Assembly: GCA_947374125.1 (NCBI GenBank)
Contig: CANCAR010000083.1
Span: 1 to 11,491 of the forward strand
Source: Hyphomicrobiales bacterium
GTDB lineage: Bacteria; Pseudomonadota; Alphaproteobacteria; Rhizobiales; Beijerinckiaceae
Direction: 5' to 3'
DNA: 11,491 nucleotides
The notes under the pieces are model-generated. The model was not told the origin of the DNA and searched no databases. It was given only the letters and a program-made list of their open reading frames with translations. Below, one piece after another: positions 5,711 to 11,491 of this stretch (positions are counted from its first letter, which is position 1; each line of letters opens with the position of its first letter). Position numbers and translations under genes: made by a program.

Positions 5711-8513
5711 GCCCGCTATCGCTCTGTCCCCCAAAACCTGGGACGAGATCAAAACCACCACCTGCTATATGTGCGCGTGCCGCTGTGGCATTAAGGTCTA
5801 TCTCAAAGATGGCACCGTCACCTATATCGACGGCAACCGCGATCACCCCGTCAATAAAGGCGTCATCTGCGGCAAAGGTGCGGCAGGCATCAAGCAGCAT
5901 TATTCCCCGGGCCGTCTCTCAAAGCCTCTGATCCGCGTCGGCGAACGCGGCTCGGGCGAGTTCCGCGAGATTGAATGGGAAGAAGCGCTCCAAACCGCCA
6001 CCACTTGGCTAAGCGATGTCCGCAAGTCTGATCCCAAAAAACTCGCTTTCTTCACAGGCCGCGATCAAAGCCAAGGCTTAACCGGCTGGTGGGCGACCCA
6101 ATTTGGCACGCCGAATTACGCAGCCCATGGCGGCTTTTGCTCGGTTAATATGGCAGCCGCAGGCCTCTACACCTTTGGCGGTTCGTTCTGGGAATTTGGC
6201 GAGCCGGATTGGAAGCACACGAAATATTTCCTGCTCTTTGGCGTGGCCGAAGACCATGGCTCAAACCCCATCAAAGCGGGGCTTGGAAAGCTCAAAAAAC
6301 GCGGCGCGAAATTCGTCTCCGTCAACCCGATCAAAACCGGCTATTCGGCAATTGCCGATGAATGGGTAGGCGTTCGTCCCGGCACCGATGGTTTGTTTGT
6401 GGGCGCCATCATCCATGAACTCTTAAATGCCGGTCAAATCGATGGCGAGTATTTAAACCGCTACACCAATTCGCCATGGCTCGTGATCGATAACAAAGGC
6501 GCTGCCGATCACGGTCTTTTTGCGCGCGATGAAAACGGCTCAACGCTCGTGTGGGATGCGCATAAAAAAGCTCCCGTTTCAACCTCCGATCACGAGGCCG
6601 CACGCGCGTTGATGGGCCGTTTCACGCTTCCCGATGGGCGTAACGTCGCAACCTCCTTCCAGCTCATCGCCGAGCGCTATCTCGCGCCAGAAAACGCGCC
6701 GGATGCCGTCACCGAGCGCTGTGGTGTACCCGCCGACACGATCCGCCGCCTCGCTGCCGAACTCGCGCATGTGGCGTTCAAAGAAACCGTCACGCTCGAT
6801 GTGCCGTGGACGGATTTTACCGGTCGCCGTCATGAGAAAATGATTGGTCGTCCCGTCGCCATGCACGCCATGCGCGGTATCTCGGCGCACGCGAACGGCT
6901 TCCAAACCTGCCGCGCCATTCATTTGTTACAAATCATGCTCGGCACCATCGATACGCCGGGTGGCTTCCGCTACAAAGCGCCCTATCCGCGCCCGATCCC
7001 GCCGCATATCAAACCCACCGGCAAACCCGATCAAATCTGGCCCGGCGAGCCTTTGCCTGGTCCGCCGCTCGGCTTTGTCACGGGGCCTGAGGATTTGCTG
7101 CTCGCCGCCGACGGCACGCCGCAACGCATCGACAAAGCCTATTCATGGGACGCGCCGATTGCAGCGCATGGCATGATGCATATGGTCATCACCAACGCCG
7201 CCAAGCGCGACCCGTACGGGATCGATGTCTTGTTTATGTATATGGCGAATATGAGCTGGAATTCGGCGATGAACATCCCCGACACACTCAAATATCTCAC
7301 CGCCAAAGACGAGACAACCGGCGATTACGTGATCCCGAAAATCATCTATTCGGACGCTTACGCATCCGAGATGGTGCATTATGCCGATCTCATTTTGCCG
7401 GACACCACCTATCTCGAACGCTGGGATTGCATCTCGCTCTTGGATCGCCCGATTTCGGAAGCCGATGGCCCCGCCGACTCCATTCGCCAGCCGGTTGTCG
7501 AACCCGAGCGTGATGTGCGGCCTTTCCAAACCGTGCTGCTCGATTTAGGCGCACGCCTCAAACTCCCCGGCATGACGACGCAGGAAGGGAATGCGCGTTA
7601 TCCCGGCGGCTACCCTGATTACATCGTCAACCACGAACGCGCACCGGGCGTTGGCCCGCTTGCAGGCTTTCGGGGCGCGGAGGGCACGCAATCGGGCAAA
7701 GGCGCACCCAACCCGAACCAGTTGCAAGCCTATATCGATAATGGCTGCCATTGGTTCTACGAGCTGCCCGACGAGCACAAATATTTCAAGCATGTGAACA
7801 AGGGCTATCTCGACTGGGCCACCGGCTTTGGCCTCATCGGTAAGCCCGAGCCGATCATCCATCAGCTTTATTGCGAGCCCTTGCAGAAATTCCGTTTAGC
7901 GGCCGAAGGCCATGGTGCCATTCAACCGCCCGATGGCCACCGCGCCCGCATCATCGAAGCCTTTGATCCGATCCCCTTCTGGTATCCGCCGTTTGAGGGC
8001 GATAGGGTGGACGAGGCGAAGTTCCCCATGCATGCGGTAACGCAACGCCCTATGGCGATGTATCACGCTTGGGGCTCGCAAAATTCATGGCTCCGCCAAA
8101 TCCTTGGTCGTAACTGGCTTTATATCGCCAAAGAACGCGCACACTCGCTTGGCATTGAAGATGGCGATTGGGTCACCGTCACCTCGCATCACGGCCAAAT
8201 CAAAGGCCAAGCCAAACTGATGAATGGCGTAAACCCTGATACCGTCTGGACATGGAATGCCATCGGCAAACGCTCGGGCACATGGGGCCTTAAAAAAGAC
8301 GCGCCCGAAGCCAAGCAAGGCTTCTTGCTCAACCATTTGATCTCCGAACTCTTGCCCGAGCGCGAAGGCGGCTATCGTTTCTCCAACAGCGATCCGGTCA
8401 CCGGCCAAGCCGCTTGGTATGATCTGCGCGTGCGGGTTGAGAAATCGTCCGATCAATCCAATATCAGCAGCCCGCAATTCCCGACGCTCAACAACCTTGG
8501 AGTGGGTCAATGA
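5700..8513 (+). CDS. soeA: SoeA-type sulfite dehydrogenase (quinone), molybdopterin catalytic subunit
   Basis: This 937-residue protein is a member of the DMSO-reductase superfamily. The N-terminus carries a [4Fe-4S] motif C22-x2-C25-x3-C29-x27-C57. There is no twin-arginine signal, so the enzyme should face the cytoplasm, as known for SoeABC. GTPNYAAHGGFCSVN follows, with C147 as the probable molybdenum ligand, then FTGRDQSQGLTGWWA-type and FGVAEDHGSNPIK segments that I associate with SoeA of purple sulfur bacteria and Rhodobacterales. The C-terminal molybdopterin-dinucleotide domain begins near 780 (AMYHAWGSQNSWLRQ; GIEDGDWVTV). Length is close to known SoeA (somewhat over 900 residues). 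The predicted reaction is sulfite oxidation to sulfate, with electrons passed to SoeB and SoeC. The stop overlaps the soeB ATG (8510-8513), so the subunits are coupled. Polysulfide or thiosulfate reductase and other DMSO-reductase relatives are the main alternatives; lack of a Tat signal and overall similarity favour Soe. Confidence 0.88.
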   Translation: MSAEPAIALSPKTWDEIKTTTCYMCACRCGIKVYLKDGTVTYIDGNRDHPVNKGVICGKGAAGIKQHYSPGRLSKPLIRVGERGSGEFREIEWEEALQTATTWLSDVRKSDPKKLAFFTGRDQSQGLTGWWATQFGTPNYAAHGGFCSVNMAAAGLYTFGGSFWEFGEPDWKHTKYFLLFGVAEDHGSNPIKAGLGKLKKRGAKFVSVNPIKTGYSAIADEWVGVRPGTDGLFVGAIIHELLNAGQIDGEYLNRYTNSPWLVIDNKGAADHGLFARDENGSTLVWDAHKKAPVSTSDHEAARALMGRFTLPDGRNVATSFQLIAERYLAPENAPDAVTERCGVPADTIRRLAAELAHVAFKETVTLDVPWTDFTGRRHEKMIGRPVAMHAMRGISAHANGFQTCRAIHLLQIMLGTIDTPGGFRYKAPYPRPIPPHIKPTGKPDQIWPGEPLPGPPLGFVTGPEDLLLAADGTPQRIDKAYSWDAPIAAHGMMHMVITNAAKRDPYGIDVLFMYMANMSWNSAMNIPDTLKYLTAKDETTGDYVIPKIIYSDAYASEMVHYADLILPDTTYLERWDCISLLDRPISEADGPADSIRQPVVEPERDVRPFQTVLLDLGARLKLPGMTTQEGNARYPGGYPDYIVNHERAPGVGPLAGFRGAEGTQSGKGAPNPNQLQAYIDNGCHWFYELPDEHKYFKHVNKGYLDWATGFGLIGKPEPIIHQLYCEPLQKFRLAAEGHGAIQPPDGHRARIIEAFDPIPFWYPPFEGDRVDEAKFPMHAVTQRPMAMYHAWGSQNSWLRQILGRNWLYIAKERAHSLGIEDGDWVTVTSHHGQIKGQAKLMNGVNPDTVWTWNAIGKRSGTWGLKKDAPEAKQGFLLNHLISELLPEREGGYRFSNSDPVTGQAAWYDLRVRVEKSSDQSNISSPQFPTLNNLGVGQ

Positions 8514-9256
8514 CCGCATTGCCTCAAACCACCAGCAAAAAGCTCGGCCTCGTGATCGATCTCGACACCTGCGTCGGCTGCCAAGCCTGCGCCACCTCGT
8601 GCAAAGAGTGGAATACGCAAGGCTATTCCGCACCGCTCGCGGACGAAGATACACGCGGGGCTGATCCGCATGGCCCATGGCTCAACCGCATTCATGGCTA
8701 TGAGGTGGAAGACACCAACGGCAAAGACAGCCGCGTCGTGCATTTCCCGCGCTCATGCTTGCACTGCGAAACACCCGCTTGCGTTACCGTCTGCCCAACG
8801 GGTGCCTCATACAAGCGGGCAGAAGATGGCATCGTGCTGATCAATCCCGATACCTGCATCGGCTGCAAACTCTGCTCTTGGGCGTGTCCCTACGGCGCGC
8901 GCGAATATGATGTGCAAGAAGGCGTGATGAAAAAATGCACGCTCTGCGTTGACCGCATCTACAACGAGAATTTCGAACCCGAAGACCGTCAACCCGCCTG
9001 CGTTAAAGCCTGCCCAACCGGCGCGCGCCATTTCGGTGATTTGGGGGATGAAAACTCCGCCGTCTCGCAATTGGTCAAAGAACGCGGCGGCTTCGATCTG
9101 CTACCCGAGATGGGCTATAAACCCACCAACAAATATCTCCCCCCACGCGCCAAACGCGACACGCCGCAAGCGGGCATTGAAGCGCTGCCAAAGGGCGACG
9201 GTTCAGCGATGGATCGCCTGTTCAAACTGGCCGACCGTTTGCTGAGCGGAAACTAA
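8510..9256 (+). CDS. soeB: SoeB-type iron-sulfur electron-transfer subunit
   Basis: This 248-residue protein is ferredoxin-like and has 16 cysteines arranged for four [4Fe-4S] clusters, as in DmsB and SoeB. Cysteines fall at 21, 24, 27 and 31 (CVGCQACATSCKEWN), 83, 86, 91 and 95 (CLHCETPACVTVCPTGA), 116, 119, 122 and 126 (CIGCKLCSWACPYGA), and 143, 146, 164 and 168 (CTLC followed by CVKACPTGA). All sixteen positions are intact. No signal peptide or Tat motif is present, matching a cytoplasmic complex. It should pass electrons from the molybdenum subunit to the membrane anchor. Translation starts in an ATGA overlap with soeA, with GGAG at 8499-8502 seven bases upstream. The last 50 residues lack cysteine and contain basic stretches, probably contacting a partner subunit. 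Confidence 0.9.
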   Translation: MTALPQTTSKKLGLVIDLDTCVGCQACATSCKEWNTQGYSAPLADEDTRGADPHGPWLNRIHGYEVEDTNGKDSRVVHFPRSCLHCETPACVTVCPTGASYKRAEDGIVLINPDTCIGCKLCSWACPYGAREYDVQEGVMKKCTLCVDRIYNENFEPEDRQPACVKACPTGARHFGDLGDENSAVSQLVKERGGFDLLPEMGYKPTNKYLPPRAKRDTPQAGIEALPKGDGSAMDRLFKLADRLLSGN

Positions 9257-9260
9257 GCCG

Positions 9261-10184
9261 ATGAACCCCGCTTATTCCGTCATCTTCTTCACCACCGCAT
9301 CGGGCGCAGGCTACGGCCTTTTAGCGCTTTTGGGGCTGACGGCCTCGTCAGTTGGCCAATCCCCCTCGCTTGCCTTCGTTCTGGTGTCGATGGTCTTAGC
9401 CCTTGCCTTGATTACGGCGGGGCTTTTGTCGTCGACCTTCCATCTCGGCCATCCCGAGCGGGCTTGGCGCGCGCTTTCGCAATGGAAAACGTCATGGCTC
9501 TCGCGAGAAGGGGTAGCCGCAATTGTAACCTATCCCTTCGCGCTGGCCTTTGGGCTTGCTTGGTCGGGCCTTTACCCCGCACCCGATGCCATCGCGCCGC
9601 TTGGCGTGATCACGGCCCTCCTGTCGCTCATCACTGTTTTTACGACGGGCAAAATCTACGCGACGCTTAAAACCATCCGCGCTTGGCACCAGCCTTTAAC
9701 CGTGCCCGTGTATCTCTTTTTTGCACTCGCCTCCGGCTCCGCCTTACATCTCGCTTTATCAGCCTTTTTTACCCGCGATCCCGGCCCTGTTGCCCCCGTA
9801 GCACTTCTATCTCTCGGTACGCTCGCCGTTTTGAAATTTCTATATTGGCGCGCCATCGATCAGGCCCCGCGCGACCGCACAATGGGCGATGCCACAGGGC
9901 TTGGTGATCATGTCCGCCAATGGGAAGTGCCCCACACAACGAAAAATTTCGTGCAACGCGAAATGGGGTTCGTCGTAGCCCGCCGCCACGGTAAGCGCTT
10001 GCGCGGGCTCTTCTACATCCTTCTGCTTGTTGCCGTTCTTCTAGAGCTTTTAGCGATAACGATACCGCTCGTCTCTATTATCGCCTTCTTTATCGTCTTC
10101 ATCTCGGCATGGGTGGAACGATGGCTCTTTTTCGCGCAAGGCGAACATGTCGTAACTTTGTTTTATGGTAACGCACAAGCCTAA
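9261..10184 (+). CDS. soeC: SoeC-type DmsC-like membrane anchor, quinone-reducing subunit
   Basis: This 307-residue protein has about eight hydrophobic segments (roughly 7-28, 37-57, 84-104, 111-129, 147-168, 177-194, 250-268, 269-291). Conserved loops of the DMSO-reductase anchor family are visible: STFHLGHPERAWRALSQWKTSWLSREG (58-84, central part only is diagnostic), KIYATLKTIRAWHQ (131-144), and a polar loop ATGLGDHVRQWEVPHT (211-226) with GFVVARRHGKRLR after it. It should hold SoeAB at the cytoplasmic face and hand electrons to ubiquinone. The gene starts 4 bases after the soeB stop; the ribosome site is weak (GGA at 9248-9250), so coupling from soeB is likely. It has no cysteines or CxxCH, so no covalent haem is expected. 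Its stop lies 3 bases from that of the convergent gene. Confidence 0.88.
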   Translation: MNPAYSVIFFTTASGAGYGLLALLGLTASSVGQSPSLAFVLVSMVLALALITAGLLSSTFHLGHPERAWRALSQWKTSWLSREGVAAIVTYPFALAFGLAWSGLYPAPDAIAPLGVITALLSLITVFTTGKIYATLKTIRAWHQPLTVPVYLFFALASGSALHLALSAFFTRDPGPVAPVALLSLGTLAVLKFLYWRAIDQAPRDRTMGDATGLGDHVRQWEVPHTTKNFVQREMGFVVARRHGKRLRGLFYILLLVAVLLELLAITIPLVSIIAFFIVFISAWVERWLFFAQGEHVVTLFYGNAQA

Positions 10185-10187
10185 CGC

Positions 10188-11491
10188 CTAATTAAAGACA
10201 TCCAGCGTGGCGAGTTTGAGGCCGTCGAGGACGGCCTCTTCCGCGCTACGCGGCGTAAGAGCATCGCCGATAACATGAACGGCGATGCCCGTTCCTTCTA
10301 AGGCATCCGCCAACGCATTGACGCGTTCATGTCCTTGCGACACCACCAGCGTATCGACCTCTTCCATCAGCATCGCCTCGCCAGACGTCGCATGTTGAAA
10401 ATAGACCGTGCTGTCATCCGCACCAAAAAGCCGCGCATAGGGGATGATTTCGACCCCCAATTTTTGCAACCGGCCCACCATTTCATCGCGCACGTAAAAC
10501 GGCAGTGACTGCCCCGCCATCACCCCTTCGGTGCAAAGCCGCACATGCCGCCCCTCGCGCGCCAATTTCTCGGCAACACCCATGCCGATCCAATCCGGCT
10601 TCCATTCCGCAATCACAACACGCCCGCCAATATTGGCTTCGCCCTTCAGCACCTGCCAAGCGGTAACGACATGGGCATCTTCCGATCCTTCAAAAGTCGG
10701 GCGGCGCGGTTGCCCACCGGTTGCGATGATCACCGCATCGGGCGCTTCCCCCTCAACCATTGCCACATCCACTGGCGCGTTGCGTTTCACCACAACACCC
10801 GCATTTTCCATCTCGCGCGCGAGATTGGTGACGATGCCGCCGAACTCCGCCCTGCCCGGCAACAGCTGCGCCAACAAAGCCTGCCCGCCTAGTTGCGGCG
10901 AAGCCTCATAGAGCGTGACCTTATGCCCACGTTCAGCCAGCACGGCAGCCGCCTTCATGCCCGCTGGACCACCGCCAACAACCATGATGGTTTGCCGTCG
11001 CGTCGTCTTGGTCTTTTTCAAGGCCAAAGTCGTCTCGCGTCCAGTCTCTGGAAACTGGATGCACGAAATCGGATAGCCTTTGTGAAAATGCCCGATACAC
11101 GCCTGATTGCACGCAATGCACGCGCGGATATCATCGAGCCTGCCAGCCTTGGCTTTATTCGGCATTTCGGGATCAGCAATCAAAGCCCGCGTCATGCCGC
11201 ATAAATCGGCCTGCCCGCTCGCCAACACTGTTTCCGCAATCTGCGGCTGATTGATGCGCCCGGTCACGATAACGGGCTTCGACACAATCGCTTTCACCGT
11301 CGCTGCAAAGGGTGCGACATAGGCCGTCTCATAAAACATCGGCGGCACGATATGAATGGCCCCCGATAGCGATGCCGAATTGCCCGCAATCACGTGGAAA
11401 TAATCGAGTGTGCCCTCGCCATCCAAAGCCCGGCACACCTCCAGCACCTCGGACACGGCGATCGCCTCCGCATCACGCTCATCGCCGCTGA
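10188..11491 (-). CDS. Partial gene: C-terminal part of an Old Yellow Enzyme-type iron-sulfur flavoprotein
   Basis: The frame stays open to the window edge (residues before the GTG at 11456 read GDERDAEAIAV), so the true start lies beyond base 11491. About 433 residues are visible of a family usually near 650-690. The order matches 2,4-dienoyl-CoA reductase, trimethylamine dehydrogenase and the N-demethylases: the end of an FMN barrel (VIVTGRINQPQIAE; GMTRALIADPEMPNKA), a [4Fe-4S] motif CIACNQACIGH with a later ISCIQFP cysteine (codons between 11061 and 11120), a dinucleotide motif MVVGGGPAGMKAA, and a second nucleotide fold. CIQFP carries Phe where I recall Asn or His as usual. The closest resemblance I recall is to methylamine-acting members such as dimethylglycine and N-methylproline demethylases, but dienoyl-CoA reductase is not excluded. 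It converges on soeC and is probably controlled separately. Confidence 0.85.
   Translation of the reverse strand, partial: SGDERDAEAIAVSEVLEVCRALDGEGTLDYFHVIAGNSASLSGAIHIVPPMFYETAYVAPFAATVKAIVSKPVIVTGRINQPQIAETVLASGQADLCGMTRALIADPEMPNKAKAGRLDDIRACIACNQACIGHFHKGYPISCIQFPETGRETTLALKKTKTTRRQTIMVVGGGPAGMKAAAVLAERGHKVTLYEASPQLGGQALLAQLLPGRAEFGGIVTNLAREMENAGVVVKRNAPVDVAMVEGEAPDAVIIATGGQPRRPTFEGSEDAHVVTAWQVLKGEANIGGRVVIAEWKPDWIGMGVAEKLAREGRHVRLCTEGVMAGQSLPFYVRDEMVGRLQKLGVEIIPYARLFGADDSTVYFQHATSGEAMLMEEVDTLVVSQGHERVNALADALEGTGIAVHVIGDALTPRSAEEAVLDGLKLATLDVFN
10218..10238 (+). terminator. Strong hairpin downstream of soeC, inside the convergent gene
   Basis: GAGGCCGTC (10218-10226) and GACGGCCTC (10230-10238) form a perfect 9-base stem with a 3-base GAG loop, 33 bases after the soeC stop. 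Only TT follows, so it lacks a full T tract. The stops of the two convergent genes are 3 bases apart, leaving no room for a terminator between them. The same bases encode EAVLDGL near the C-terminus of the minus-strand flavoprotein, so the symmetry may also reflect coding constraint. Confidence 0.35.

Noticed and set aside
8085..8678. Minus-strand open frame of 197 codons opposite the soeA/soeB junction
   Set aside because: Covers two real overlapping genes on the other strand; no recognisable motif.

Overview
The window looks like chromosomal DNA of an alphaproteobacterium. Its GC content is moderately high by eye (around 58-60%). It carries a SoeABC-type sulfite dehydrogenase, a glutathione-processing gamma-glutamyltransferase and a CoA-thioester catabolic trio, a mix common in that class. 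The taxonomic call is inference from gene content. I see no rRNA, tRNA, CRISPR array, insertion sequence, integrase or other sign of mobility, and coding density is very high: the three longest gaps are 135, 95 and 145 bases.

Layout, left to right. (1) Bases 1-432 hold the 3' end of a small gene with a MerR-like winged helix-turn-helix segment. (2) Bases 568-3683 hold a tight three-gene operon: an acyl-CoA dehydrogenase, a class III (CaiB/BaiF) CoA-transferase and a CitE-like HpcH/HpaI lyase. Spacing is 9 bases, then a 4-base ATGA overlap. This resembles the dicarboxylate (itaconate/mesaconate/citramalate) CoA pathway, in which an acid is activated, processed and cleaved to acetyl-CoA plus an oxoacid; no hydratase gene is in view. 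(3) Bases 3779-5554 hold an exported gamma-glutamyltransferase with its own leader and a possible promoter/operator. (4) Bases 5700-10184 hold soeA, soeB and soeC: a molybdopterin catalytic subunit without a Tat signal, a four-cluster ferredoxin-like subunit and an eight-helix DmsC-like quinone anchor. Together they would oxidise cytoplasmic sulfite to sulfate and pass electrons to the quinone pool. (5) Bases 10188-11491, on the minus strand and converging on soeC with only 3 bases between the stops, hold the C-terminal two thirds of an Old Yellow Enzyme/2,4-dienoyl-CoA-reductase-like iron-sulfur flavoprotein, cut by the window edge.

How they may work together: the gamma-glutamyltransferase can open periplasmic glutathione and its conjugates, giving cysteinyl products whose oxidation yields sulfite, and SoeABC removes sulfite. 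The CoA trio would feed C5 dicarboxylic acids to acetyl-CoA and pyruvate. A link between the sulfur and CoA modules is only suggested by neighbourhood. The less ordinary signals are: a dehydrogenase lacking the usual C-terminal catalytic glutamate but carrying one in the alternative helix-G position; a short leader ORF and a Shine-Dalgarno-masking hairpin in front of soeA; an inverted repeat over a possible ggt promoter; and a strong hairpin for soeABC lying inside the convergent gene. No clearly undescribed system is evident.
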